Shown: positions 34,687 through 56,676, counted from the first letter of the stretch. The stretch is 64,000 nucleotides of DNA from Ephydatia muelleri (GCA_013339895.1 JABACO010000009.1:8684188-8748187); one strand, 5' to 3'. Program-made: numbers and translations. The notes: generated by a model not told the origin, from the letters alone.

Positions 34687-35277
34687 ATGCAATTGAACCA
34701 GTGTCCAGTACGTGGAAAGGCATTTTCAAGGCAGCAACATCTGAAATGCCACATGCTCACTCATACTGGAGAGAGACCACATCAGTGTGAGCAATGTGGA
34801 AAGGCATTCAAACGGCAGGAAGATCTGAAAGCTCACATACACACTCATACTGGAGAGAGGCCACATCAGTGTGAACAATGTGGAAAGACATTTTCACAGC
34901 AGCGAGATCTGAAAAGACACATGCACACTCATATTGGAGAGAGACCACATCAGTGTGAGCAATGTGGAAAGGCATTTTCACAGCTGCGAGATCTGAAAAG
35001 ACACATGCACACTCATACTGGAGAGAGACCACATCAGTGTGAGCAATGTGGAAAGGCATTTTCACAGCAGCGATATCTGAAAGCTCACATGCACACTCAT
35101 ACACTTGAAAAACTATACAAATGCTTCTGTCAGAGATCTTTTAGTTCCCCAAGTTCATTGAAGGCCCACTGCAGGATTCATACTGGTGAGAGGTTCAGAT
35201 GCAGCAACGATGGATGTAATAAATCATTCCTGTACAAGAGAAGTGTGAATTATCATCTGAAATCATGCAGCAAGTAA
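34687..35277 (+). CDS. C2H2 zinc-finger protein, 196 residues
   Basis: Seven consecutive finger units. Units 2-5 are canonical and nearly identical (HQCEQCGKAFS... with TGERP linkers). Unit 6 has CF-C spacing (YKCFCQRSF) and ends KAHCRIH. Unit 7 is of the C-x4-C form (CSNDGCNKSF). Unit 1 reads CPVRGKAF, with Arg in place of the second Cys, so it cannot bind zinc normally. Likely a nuclear DNA-binding protein. There is no other domain and no convincing upstream exon; the ORF may be a complete single-exon gene, the last exon of a longer one, or a retained fragment. The high similarity among units 2-5 points to recent internal duplication. Confidence 0.65.
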   Translation: MQLNQCPVRGKAFSRQQHLKCHMLTHTGERPHQCEQCGKAFKRQEDLKAHIHTHTGERPHQCEQCGKTFSQQRDLKRHMHTHIGERPHQCEQCGKAFSQLRDLKRHMHTHTGERPHQCEQCGKAFSQQRYLKAHMHTHTLEKLYKCFCQRSFSSPSSLKAHCRIHTGERFRCSNDGCNKSFLYKRSVNYHLKSCSK

Positions 35278-36167
35278 CGTCTGCATTGCCTTTGAATGAG
35301 ATTAACCATTCTCAGTAATCAATCCTCAGTTACCATGTATGTGTAACAATTAATTGATGCGAATTTGTGTTCTTTTGTACATGTATATGTACTGTAGGAG
35401 GTGTACATTTGATTCAATAATGTCAATGTGCAGCATGAATGGCGGCCATAGAAACTTAACTGGTGCTGGGGCTCTGGCCGTTCTTTCCTATTGGCTATTA
35501 AGCTGCATGATCATATGCATTGTGTCCATTAGATCATCTGTTCTAAAATATTTCAACTCCCTTAAGATACCTCTGTGATGATGATTACCAATGACTTGAT
35601 CAGGGATTCATCTTTTTGTCCGAACAGAAGATGAAATGCCTCCTCTTTGCTATACCATTCCACCCAAAATGTTCTTTGCGGTCAACGACTACAATCTCCT
35701 CCTTGCTTGCAGCACAATAGGAACTTTTGCCATGTCGCCGTCATAACAGTAAATTGTAATTAATATTAATAATAATTCAACGATGATATAATCTATATCA
35801 GCAAAAGGGCATATCGCGGCAGCACTGGACATACATTCAGATACATGTAGCAAACCAGTTCACAAGGTGGTAAAGACGATAGTACTGTGGACTTGTGCTT
35901 TAATTTTGCTATCAGAAAACGCAAGTCAATTAAAAATAGTTGCAATGATTCTAAGTTGCAGTGGAATAGTGTTTAAATAAATTAGTGATGACAAAAAGTA
36001 ATAACAGCACTGTCAGTCAGTCTCTCCAATAACTCTTATTTCTGAAATACAAATCTCCTCATACTACTACATTACAACTCTCAAGGATTACACAAAAAAG
36101 TAGCACATCTCATCAAACTAATCCCTTAAGACACATAAAAAAGTAGCCATGTGGGTTCATGTAGGCA
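35278..36167. other. No gene recognised
   Basis: AT-rich intergenic DNA between the zinc-finger ORF and the 3' end of the GH27 gene; its right part would contain the GH27 3' UTR. Confidence 0.5.
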
Positions 36168-37717
36168 TCACACAGGTGTTAGCTTGAGCAACCTCACTCC
36201 AGAGAGGTTGACGAGAACAGTCACGCTGTCAGTAAACACACCCAGATCCTGCTGCTCCATCACATCACGCGCAAACACCTTGTTAGTTGCTGTGACACCA
36301 AGCTTTTGAAAACAAAACAAAATAGAAGTAAAAAGGAAAAGAGGGTGGAGCATATGAGTGGGTGGAGCATACGAGGAGGGGGTGGAACATACGAGGAGGG
36401 GTGGAGCATACAAGGAGGAGTGGGTGGAGCATATGAGAAGGGATGGGTGGAGCATACAAGGAGGGGTAGGTGGAGCATACAAGGAGGGGTGGACTCACTG
36501 TAGGCAGATCAGCAGTAATGTTTGTCGGATACCCAAAGTTGTATATGTTGAGGAAGGCTGCAGCTATAGATCCATCTGACAAGGGCCTCACGTACACGTT
36601 GTTTGGGTTCAGTGATACCTAATCAAATGTGTGTCCCTCACACACAATGACTAACCAACACTACACTCTCCACACACGATGAAGCTTAGCTCCCACAATA
36701 CACTCCTTCACGTGATGAAGCTCTCACACAGGAAGCTCCCACGCTACTCCTCACACATGATGAAGCTCCCACGCTACTCCTCACACATGAGGAAGCTCCC
36801 ACGCTACACTCCTCACACATGAGGAAGCTCCCACGCTACTCCTCACACATGAGGAAGCTCCCACGCTACTCCTCACACATGATGAAGCTCCCACGCTACT
36901 CCTCACACATGATGAAGCTCCCACGCTACTCCTCACACATGATGAAGCTCCCACGCTACTCCTCACACATGATGAAGCTCCCACGCTACTCCTCACACAT
37001 GATGAAGCTCCCACGCTACTCCTCACACATGATGAAGCTCCCACGCTACACTCCTCACACATGATGAAGCTCCCACGCTACACCTCACACATGAGGAAGC
37101 TCCCACGCTACTCCTCACACATGATGAAGCTCCCACGCTACTCCTCACACATGATGAAGCTCCCACGCTACTCCTCACACATGATGAAGCTCCCACGCTA
37201 CTCCTCACACATGATGAAGCTCCCACACTACACTCCTCACATGATGAAGCTCCCACGCTACTCTCCAGTACCTGACTAGAGTGCTTCAAGTCATGGGGTC
37301 CCTGGCTGGCACGAGGATAACTCAGAACCAACTTGCCCTGCACGCCAAGCTTATCTTGATTGATGGCTATCACTTCCCTGTGTGTGTATGTGTAAGTATT
37401 CATATGTGTGTATGCGTGTTTATGTATGTGCGTGCATGTGTATGTGCGTGTATGTGTATGTGCGTGCATGTGTATGTGCGTGCATGTGCGTGTGCATGTG
37501 TGTGTGTGCATATGTGTGTGTGTATGTGCATGTGTATGTGTATGTGTGTGTGCGTGCATGTGCATGTGTGTGTGCGTGTGTGTGTGCATGTGTGTGTGTG
37601 CATGTGTGATACACGGATCCATGAAATGTCCCAACCACGCACTTGTTTTGAAGTATTTTTCTGGAGTCATCCGATATTGTCCTCAGATCTGTGGACATGA
37701 ATAGAGGCTATGTAGTG

Positions 37718-37802
<85 letters not shown>

Positions 37803-40800
37803 GGACTCATCACAGCAAATGCAGCGAGACAGTTGGACTTACAGCTGCAAATATGGCCCACATAGCCATCTGTACTTTCTGCTCATCCAGACTGAGCCCG
37901 TAATTGCCCAGCATGAGCTGAATTGGTAGTCAGTGACACCCCCACCCCCCCCCCCCCACAGTAAACCACACCCTCTGGGCTCTACACCACTGTAAGCTAC
38001 ACTCACCATATCTGGGTCATTCCAGTTTCCTGGACCTGCGTATGGCTGGAAGACATTTTGATAGGTGGAGTAATGATTGACGATGTCCAAGATGCTATCC
38101 CAGGCATCCTTAGAGGGGGAGGAGCCAAGTCAGGTAACCATGGCCACCTTGGGCTGGGTTCTCTCAATACTCACATAAACATCATTGTAATTTCTCCACA
38201 GGTTGCAGTTTTCTGCGATGGCTGTGTAGTTGGGTGCATTGTACTGGTGTGTACGTGCAAATATGTGCACGCGTTATAACTCAGGGTTGCGCATCGCTCC
38301 CTCCTCTCTCTCACATCGCTCCCTCCCCTCTCTCACATCGCTTCCTCCCCTCTCTCTCACATCGCTCCCTCCCCTCTCTCACATCGCTCCCTCCCCTCTC
38401 TCACATTGCTCCCTCCCCTCTCTCACATCGCTCCCTCCCCTCTCTCACATTGCTCCCTCCCCTCTCTCACATCGCTCCCCTCCCCTCTCTCACATCGCTC
38501 CCTCCCCTCTCTCACATTGCTCCCTCCCTCTCTCACATCGCTCCCTCCCCTCTCTCACATTGCTCCCTCCCCTCTCTCACATCGCTCCCTCCCCTCTCTC
38601 ACATCGCTCCCTCCCCTCTCTCACATCGCTCCCCTCCCCTCTCACATCGCTCCCTCCCCTCTCTCACATCGCTCCCTCCCCTCTCTCACATCGCTCCCTT
38701 CCCTCTCTCACATCGCTCCCTTCCCTCTCTCACATCGCTCCCTTCCCTCTCTCACATCGCTCCCTCCCCTCTCTCACATCGCTCCCTCCCCCTCTCTCAC
38801 ATTGCTCCCTCCCCTCTCTCACATCGCTCCCTCCCCTCTCTCACATCGCTCCCTCCCCTCTCTCACATTGCTCCCTCCCCTCTCTCACATTGCTCCCTCC
38901 CCTCTCTCACATTGCTCCCTCCCCTCTCTCACATCGCTCCCTCCCCTCTCTCACATCGCTCCCTCCCCTCTCTCACATCGCTCCCTTCCCTCTCTCACAT
39001 CGCTCCCTTCCCTCTCTCACATCGCTCCCTTCCCTCTCTCACATCGCTCCCTCCCCTCTCTCACATCGCTCCCTCCCCTCTCTCACATCTGCAATGTAGG
39101 CGGGCCAGCTGCAGGAGAAGACGATTGGTCGTCCAGTAGCGTTGAGAGCAGCCGTCATGGCGGGGTACACCGTGGGCATGAGGGAGGTGTCAATGTTACA
39201 AACCGTCAAGCTTCAGCATATCTATACCCCAGCTGGCAAAGGTCTGAGGGAGGTACAAGCCACGCCCACAAGTGACATAAATACATCGTCAATATAAATC
39301 CCACCCCACAACTATATTAATTATTAACAAATATAACAATTTGCAAGATTATAAATGCCAATTGCGAAGATACACGCAGATACACGCACACACAAACACA
39401 GATACACGCACACACACACAGATACACGCATGCATGTGTGTGTGTGTGTGCATGTAGCTTTCTGCATGTATCTGTGTGTGTGCACACATACACACACAAG
39501 GTCACATCCTTTACCTGGGCATCTGTAGTGATGTGGTTTTCAGTACCAGGATAGCCTCCACACGTATAAGTGCCAATATCTGCAGCAAATAGTTAATAAC
39601 ATTTACTGGTTAGTTCAGTTAGTTATTGCATTCTACTGATTAGTGCTGATTAATAATTAAGTTCGTGTTTTAAGGATTTGCTGCACATTGTGGTATTCTG
39701 TGCTTCAAATGGAAATTGCAAGCCCTAACTCATAGCATTGCCTACAGTTTGTAAATCAAGGCCTGCACATTCAAAGAAGACATTGCAGTGACGGTGAGGT
39801 GTGGTGGTGATGAAGGTCGGGGGAACAGGGGAACAACCTAACACTGGCCCAGCTCACCTCCATAAATGCCCAGCTTGAGGCCAAGGGAATGGACCTGTGG
39901 TGTGTATTTAAATGGTGAGGGCAGTCTTACACGAGGATGTGACCTGTCAGCTCACATAGTTGGCCAAATAGGCAATGCCGTGGGGAAAGCGTTGAGTGTC
40001 TGCTACAAGCTTCCCGTTGCTGTCCCTATCAAATGATGCCCAACAGTCCTGTGTGGTAAGAGAGAGAGTGAGTGAGAGGGAGGGAGAGAGGGAGAGAGAG
40101 GAGAGAGAGAGAGAGAGGGAGAGGAGAGAGAGAGAGGAGAGAGAGAGGGAGAGAGGAGAGAGAGGGGGAGAGAGGGGAGAGAGGGAGAGAGGGAAGAGAG
40201 GAGAGAGGGAGAGAGAGAGGGAGAGGAGAGGGAGAGGGGGGAGGAGAGGGAGAGAGAGGAGGGAGAGAGAGAGAGAGAGAGAGAGAGGGGGAGAGAGAGG
40301 GGAGAGAGGGAAGGGAGGATAGGAGGGATGGAACAGGAAGGAGGGAAACAGGGATGGTGAGAGAGGAGGGGAAAGGATAGGGTGGTGAAGAAGGAAGTGT
40401 AGGGGAGAGGGAGGAGAGAGGAAGAGGGAGTGACAGCGGAAGAGGAAGGGGAAGGAGAGAGAGAAAGTGGGTTAGGTGGGAAAGAACAAGTAATAGCTAA
40501 AGGATCCTGGCAGATAATCACATGGCTGACAAAAATCAGCAGACCATGAGGGTATATCGAACACACCAATCTGACTTACATCAATGTTGATGTACTCGTA
40601 TCCTACATCCTTGAATCCGTCATTGGCGACATGATCGGCCATTGTCATGAAGAGCTTCTCACTACAGGGACACAGTTGGTAAAGATAAATTAACGTGGCC
40701 ACCAGTACAAAAGTGCTTTTTGTGACAGTAACTTTTCTCTCCAATCCCATAATGCCCCAGCACGTCACGTTTTAGCAAGTGAAGCCGTGCATGGAGAAAG

Positions 40801-41278
40801 CTTTTCGCTTGGGCTGGCCTGTTTATATCAAAGCCTCCTCTTCGCAAACTAGGCTGCTTGTTGATGGAACAATGGAAGTAGGTGTGCTGAAGATGCAAAA
40901 TACTGCACTCGATTATATGCAGCTGTTTCCACAGCTGACTGGAGGAACTGTTGTAGGATGCTTACACAGCCTTCTGTCAATTGGTCGCTAATTCAATTAA
41001 CGTAGCACACGTGCAAGCATCCAAGTCTGCACGCTGACCCACATACCTGCTCACCCATAGACCTGTACCCTTCGCTGACCCAAAAGACCTGTGTCCTCGC
41101 CCTACACGCTCGCCCATAGGTGCAACTGCACGCTCACCCACAGACGCCTTCACCGTGCACCGCCGGGAACCGCATAATTCTAAACATACCTTATGCAATT
41201 GTCCGGGTCGTTAACACAGTCCACGTTGCAGGCGAACCTCTCCCATGCCAGCCACCCCACTTATTAGCATCGAAGGGG

Positions 41279-41317
<39 letters not shown>

Positions 41318-41448
41318 ACAAGATCACATGAGAATATGCCACACTGCATGACTTACTAAGAGGGGTCCGCGCCAACCCATTATCAAGGCACCAGCTATTA
41401 CCCACGCATAGAGATACGAGCAGAACGATCCGAGCTGCGAATGTCATA
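36168..41448 (-). CDS. NAGA: GH27 glycosidase, alpha-N-acetylgalactosaminidase-type (lysosomal), 14 exons, one apparent frameshift
   Basis: Exons: 41357-41448, 41190-41259, 40580-40661, 39956-40048, 39858-39894, 39515-39579, 39087-39243, 38175-38243, 38007-38108, 37843-37917, 37643-37707, 37272-37377, 36499-36618, 36168-36302. [20 protein letters not shown] is a signal peptide; the mature start is [19 protein letters not shown]. Conserved blocks follow: [29 protein letters not shown], the nucleophile Asp in DMLKLDG, the acid/base Asp in [16 protein letters not shown] and [11 protein letters not shown]. The substrate loop reads CSWPAY (Ser/Ala), as in alpha-N-acetylgalactosaminidase, not the Glu/Leu of alpha-galactosidase A. 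It should remove terminal alpha-GalNAc in lysosomes. One extra T directly after KLDG (near 39205) shifts the frame; the downstream frame is fully conserved, so this is probably an assembly error. Confidence 0.93.
36350..36490. repeat. Minisatellite, about 20-bp unit
   Basis: GGGTGGAGCATACGAGGAGG-type repeats fill the GH27 intron just inside the donor of exon 36499-36618. Confidence 0.85.
36700..37265. repeat. Minisatellite, 30-bp unit, about 19 copies
   Basis: The unit CTCCTCACACATGATGAAGC + TCCCACGCTA is tandemly repeated without spacers in a GH27 intron. It begins within 10 bp of the donor of exon 37272-37377. It is open in several frames, producing repetitive ORFs that are not genes. Confidence 0.95.
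37721..37800. repeat. (CA)n microsatellite
   Basis: Pure CA tract abutting the acceptor of GH27 exon 37643-37707. A TG-rich tract also fills 37378-37605 on the other side of that exon. Confidence 0.95.
38290..39086. repeat. 22-bp minisatellite, about 36 copies, containing the exon-7 splice donor
   Basis: Plus-strand unit ACATCGCTCCCTCCCCTCTC+TC; in gene sense GATGTGAGAGAGGGGAGGGAGC. It fills nearly the whole GH27 intron 38244-39086. The first unit starts at the true exon/intron boundary (GCAGAT|GTGAGA), so every unit carries a copy of the 5' splice-site sequence. ORFs of about 300 residues through it are artefacts. Confidence 0.95.
40058..40320. repeat. (GA)n-rich tract
   Basis: GA/GGGA repeats in the GH27 intron between exons 40580-40661 and 39956-40048. 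Confidence 0.95.
41278..41316. repeat. G homopolymer
   Basis: About 37 consecutive G in the first GH27 intron; the length is probably unreliable. Confidence 0.9.
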
Positions 41449-41891
41449 CTTTGCAACGTATTAAGACACTTCAAATTACTCAAGGTGCACGTGACTAGGA
41501 CTAGTGACTTGTGACTTACTTTGAAATTGTTATTGTTTATGGTTATAAACGTATCCTATTGTATATTGGAAGGTACCGACCGGTTACATATCCCCTTGCA
41601 CGTTTATTATAATTACATGCCAAGGCACTTCGTTCTGCTTACGAGAGTGAGTTTTTGAACGTGCGCTGGGTTAGTTGGTCATTGTAAAGTAATATAGGAT
41701 ATGATTGACAAACGTTACAACGAAATTACATACATTGTAGGAAGGCACGAGCATAAGTGACGTTGAGCATTTCAGAGGCTGCTGTACATGTGGCTAATCT
41801 TCTTTTAAGTGCTTACCACATCGTTCTGCTTGCGATACATGCATATCCCGATGGGGAGTGGGCTTTTCAAATAATGCAAACTTCAGCAAAT

Positions 41892-42132
41892 GGATTGTTT
41901 CCGCGAAAAGGGTGTTTTTTTTTTTCAAGATTTCAATTTTATTTATTTTATTTATTTCTAGAAGTATCTAATGACCTCAACACATTGCTTCTTACGCACT
42001 GAGAATCAGAGTATCTGTCATGGAGTTGTAAGGCTCTGAATTAGCCATACATTTCAACGTGCAACGCAGGCGTTACATTTCTATTGCGAATTTTAATAAA
42101 GTAGGCGGTACGCGGTAGGGTGGAAGCGATCC
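41892..42132. mobile_element. Short non-autonomous TIR element, sister of 3357-3594
   Basis: Starts GGATTGTTTCCGCGAAAAGG and ends in a degraded complement (GGAAGCGATCC). The interior is shared with 3357-3594. It lies between the GH27 promoter and the 3' end of CHD1. Confidence 0.75.
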
Positions 42133-42634
42133 ATTAATTAATTCACTGCAATATGGTACCCAGGCCATTAAACATCCAAGTACGTTATCTACATCGTCGG
42201 TTTAATATATGCAACGTATGACACACAGCAAAAAAACGCATTTCACAACGGATTTTAAATCAATTATTAAATCAAGGCATGATTTGACAGTAAAATTGAT
42301 TTGACAGTAAAATTGATTTTACTGTCAAATCAATTGCGAATCGCGTGTGACATCATTGGATGCCCTAGTTGTGTACTACAAACTGCACCCTACTCCTCCT
42401 CTCCCTCCCCATCCTCTCCACTCCTTTCTTATCCAGTGGTTTTCAAGACATTCAGTGGACAGACAGATATAGATACAATTCAAATTAGATCCAAGGGCGA
42501 AAAAAAAAAAAGGATAATTATTTGTTTGAATTCTTTATTCTGTGTTGAGAAGAACGATTAGACAGAGATTTCTTCAGAGATGAAGCCCGGGGCTCTTTAG
42601 ACTGACTTAAAGCAGCCGCCGGAGGATATTTATC

Positions 42635-42695
<61 letters not shown>

Positions 42696-42729
42696 TATAA
42701 ATGTTTCAATATTCAATTAGCCAGGAACC
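42133..42729. other. Intergenic, 3' of CHD1
   Basis: Contains a small palindrome (42283-42340, TTGATTTGACAGTAAAATTG and complement) and a (TG)n tract at 42637-42694. No gene. Confidence 0.6.
42637..42694. repeat. (TG)n microsatellite
   Basis: Pure TG tract downstream of the CHD1 stop. Confidence 0.95.
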
Positions 42730-52894
<10,165 letters not shown>

Positions 52895-53000
52895 CTGTAG
52901 GCACCATTTATAAGCACAAGTGCCAACAAAGCCCCTCTCCCTGCCAGAGATTTCCCCTAACCATCCAACCCTCCCAATCCCCTCAACCATCCACCCCTCC

Positions 53001-54000
53001 NNNNNNNNNNNNNNNNNNNNNNNNNNNNNNNNNNNNNNNNNNNNNNNNNNNNNNNNNNNNNNNNNNNNNNNNNNNNNNNNNNNNNNNNNNNNNNNNNNNN
53101 NNNNNNNNNNNNNNNNNNNNNNNNNNNNNNNNNNNNNNNNNNNNNNNNNNNNNNNNNNNNNNNNNNNNNNNNNNNNNNNNNNNNNNNNNNNNNNNNNNNN
53201 NNNNNNNNNNNNNNNNNNNNNNNNNNNNNNNNNNNNNNNNNNNNNNNNNNNNNNNNNNNNNNNNNNNNNNNNNNNNNNNNNNNNNNNNNNNNNNNNNNNN
53301 NNNNNNNNNNNNNNNNNNNNNNNNNNNNNNNNNNNNNNNNNNNNNNNNNNNNNNNNNNNNNNNNNNNNNNNNNNNNNNNNNNNNNNNNNNNNNNNNNNNN
53401 NNNNNNNNNNNNNNNNNNNNNNNNNNNNNNNNNNNNNNNNNNNNNNNNNNNNNNNNNNNNNNNNNNNNNNNNNNNNNNNNNNNNNNNNNNNNNNNNNNNN
53501 NNNNNNNNNNNNNNNNNNNNNNNNNNNNNNNNNNNNNNNNNNNNNNNNNNNNNNNNNNNNNNNNNNNNNNNNNNNNNNNNNNNNNNNNNNNNNNNNNNNN
53601 NNNNNNNNNNNNNNNNNNNNNNNNNNNNNNNNNNNNNNNNNNNNNNNNNNNNNNNNNNNNNNNNNNNNNNNNNNNNNNNNNNNNNNNNNNNNNNNNNNNN
53701 NNNNNNNNNNNNNNNNNNNNNNNNNNNNNNNNNNNNNNNNNNNNNNNNNNNNNNNNNNNNNNNNNNNNNNNNNNNNNNNNNNNNNNNNNNNNNNNNNNNN
53801 NNNNNNNNNNNNNNNNNNNNNNNNNNNNNNNNNNNNNNNNNNNNNNNNNNNNNNNNNNNNNNNNNNNNNNNNNNNNNNNNNNNNNNNNNNNNNNNNNNNN
53901 NNNNNNNNNNNNNNNNNNNNNNNNNNNNNNNNNNNNNNNNNNNNNNNNNNNNNNNNNNNNNNNNNNNNNNNNNNNNNNNNNNNNNNNNNNNNNNNNNNNN
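53001..54000. other. Assembly gap (1,000 N)
   Basis: Exactly 1,000 N, the usual placeholder for a gap of unknown size. The 5' part of CHD1 and the 3' part of RGM are presumably in it. ORFs spanning it are meaningless. Confidence 1.
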
Positions 54001-56391
54001 CGTAGGAACCTCAGAGTGTCGTTGCTGCCCGTCGCAAGCAGTTCGAACTGGCACACCAGGGTGTAGCTGTCGTTGCTGATGTCCAGGAAGGTGTTGAACA
54101 TGTTGGAGTGGAGGACGCAGGCAAGTAGGGCCTGGTTGCTCGCGTCGACGCAGCTCTCTGCCCATTTGCTTACATAAGGGGGCGTGGTGAGGCGGGTGTG
54201 GCCACTGCATCCGTCCATGCAGATGCCCTGACTCTGGGTGAGCACGTCCAAGGGGACTTGCATGGACACCGCCAGGAGACCCTGGTCGCTGCGCACAACA
54301 ATGGTGGTGTTGAGCCACGACACTTTCAAGGTGACTGTCGTTGTGTCAGAGAGCTGCAGGACACCAGCTGCTAGGGTGCCATCAGAGAAGCTCTGTGGTA
54401 AGGAGTTATTGGCAACAGCGCTGTAGGATTTCTGTCTGAAGCAGGTATGGTCAAAGAGTGTGATATTGATCTATAATTAGGGAGAAAAAAAGGCGTGTTC
54501 GATAATTTTTGCGATAACAAAGTTGATCTAAAACTGTTTTAACAAAGCATGTTAGCGCGCGCGAACAAAACAAGCACTTCGTTTATGTCCAAGCACAATT
54601 ATTCATACAAGACCTTTTGTAGTTTCAGTTAGGACCGTCCACTAATTAGTTTTTTTATTTATCTGCGGGTAGACAGCGGTAAAGATAACAAGACCAGTGT
54701 AGTTCAATGTTTTCGGATGGTCCAGCTGGTGGCTTGTACCGTTCTTTGTTGTAGGAGATTTTGGCCTAGCTCTTATGACTATACGCGTGTAACTAGGCAC
54801 ACACAAGCCACACGCACACCACTTTCACATACCTGACACACTCAGAACATACCCACACACCACACATCCAAAGCGAAACGCACACCACACGCACTTGCAG
54901 TACATAACACATTACATATACGTCCTTGTTAGATGAATATACACACAGCCCACACACAAGTAGTACCTTGTGTATCCTAGTGTATGGTACTTCAATTTCC
55001 ATGTCAGCCACAGCAGATACTTCAACCGTAAGGAGCTGGTGCTTGAAAAGATACCAAGACCCGGGAAGGAGGCATGTTTGAATGCTTGAGGCTGCAAACG
55101 CCCTCAAATGCGAGTAGCCAAACGCGCTGCAGTGCAGTAGGGGCTTTGAACTGACCCTCAAACAGCTGGCATCAGTAGCAGCACTTGATTGGATGTTTGG
55201 CTGTGCCAGGTTGGCAGGTTGGGTGGTGGTATTTGCCGGGACAAGACCAGGTGGCACGCAGGAAGAAAGGATTGGAACAGCCGGCAAAAATGGGGGTGGA
55301 GTCGTGGGGGTCTCCACATAGCCACAGTACTTGTTCTGGGCGTCCTGCACGTTAATCCTGAAGAGTCCAACGCTGCTGATGGGAGAGGGGGAGGGAGGGC
55401 AGGTGGCAACTGAGAGGCAGAGAAGCGTCTGCACTGCGAGCTGGCACAGGGCGTCACTGGAGTTGGTACTGTTCAGAAGGAGGATGCTCGCCGTCTGGTC
55501 CAGGTACTGTTTCTCACACGTTCTGAAAACTGTCTCGCATGTGGTTGTGACAGCACTGTAGCTGCCTGGCAAGAGAGACAGCAGACGGAATTATATATTA
55601 TTTTGGTCAAATTGTTTCTTTTGCAAAGCAAAGGGAGCGTGACGAATCTGCGCATGTTGTGTGTGGGAGTGATTGATATGCGCGTAAAATCCCGTGAGAA
55701 GCGATTAGTTGTAACCCGCCCACCCAAGGAACAAAGGTACAACTGCATTTGCGAGCGCCATTGGATAGTTGATAAGCATGCGTGTGTTATGATTCTCTAT
55801 TCCCACCCAATTAATCATGGGCCGACGCACGCATCTCCCAAGCTCAGATTGGCGATGAATAGATGACGATAGAAAATAATGTTACCACAAGCCAAACCTC
55901 CATTGCATTTTTCCAGCACATGCCTCTTGCTTAAAATCGCACTACTCCGGAGGGCTGCTCGATGCTTATACTAAATCCATCTTTTGCTGGAGCTTATCCT
56001 TGCGGTCCCATAAAGCAAAGCCGTAGGAACGCACCAGACCGGCAGCCTCCGCTATGTCCAACAGCCTCCGCACGTCACCTGCTATGCATTAAATAAGCTG
56101 TCTCTTACAACCGAGACATTTGTTTGCCTACTGTTCGATTTGTCTTGCTACGCGGGGAGGAAGCTTTAAACAGCGAATTATCACCTTGTTGGTTCTAAGT
56201 TATCAAGCTTCTGCTCGCTCCCCCCCCCCCCCCCCCTCATTTATTTGTTTTTTCCACCAAAAATTTTTCGACCTGTTGCGCGATAGACGCCTCTGCAAAC
56301 TATTGAGTACAAGCAGCTCCGCAGAAACAAACCTACCTCGTATGGTCAAGTAGAGTAGAAGGGCGACTGTGGATAGTAGCCAGCGCGCCAT
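54001..56391 (-). CDS. RGM: Repulsive guidance molecule (RGM) orthologue, 3' end lost in gap
   Basis: Exons 56337-56391 (signal peptide MARWLLSTVALLLYLTIRG), 54967-55565 and 54001-54470 (continuing into the gap); about 375 residues seen. The N-terminal Cys-rich domain (CETVFRTCEKQYLD, DALCQLAVQTLLC, NKYC) matches the N-RGM three-helix domain that binds BMPs. A Thr/Pro-rich linker follows. The C-RGM domain (partial von Willebrand type D) has HCSAFGYSHLRAF...QTC, then INITLFDHTCFRQKSYSAVA, LNTTIVVRSDQGLLAVSMQV, ICMDGCSG, and a last Cys block ending VCQFELLATG. In known RGMs the GDPH motif self-cleaves between Asp and Pro; here the position reads GYSH. Expected to be a GPI-anchored BMP co-receptor/neogenin ligand, but the anchor signal is not visible. 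Confidence 0.82.
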
Positions 56392-56676
56392 TAGTATTTC
56401 TTCGGTTTCGTGACACTGGAACTAACAATGCTCGCCTCCAAAATTTATCTGAAGTTCCGCAGCACCTGCAGCAATAAATCGTGACGTCATAATGATGTTA
56501 GACGCACACCGCAAAATTGCTAGCACAAGTAATAACTATTCACCGCCTCCTAACGTACTTCGCCCCCGCCTATTGTCACCACCCACGTGAAGATACGGTT
56601 TGTGCAATCAGGTGCCCTGTAGGCTGTATCCATATACAGCCAGCCCAATACCCAGCGTAAATACAACACAGGCACG
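56392..56676. promoter_or_regulatory. Shared divergent promoter region of RGM and MEK
   Basis: 285 bp separate the two start codons, which point away from each other. No clear TATA box. Both 5' UTRs and promoters must fit here unless there are upstream non-coding exons. Confidence 0.5.

Noticed and set aside
34808..35104. Minus-strand repetitive ORF across the zinc-finger gene
   Set aside because: Antisense shadow of the repeated zinc fingers.
36700..37265. 30-bp direct repeats resembling a CRISPR array
   Set aside because: Units are contiguous, with no unique spacers, and lie inside an intron of an animal gene.
38230..39275. Three overlapping about 290-300-residue Ser/Pro/Leu ORFs
   Set aside because: Produced by the 22-bp minisatellite being open in all frames; opposite strand to the real GH27 exons.
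52920..54329. ORFs of 361-453 residues
   Set aside because: They run through 1,000 N; only the 54001-54329 part of one frame is real, as RGM exon 3.
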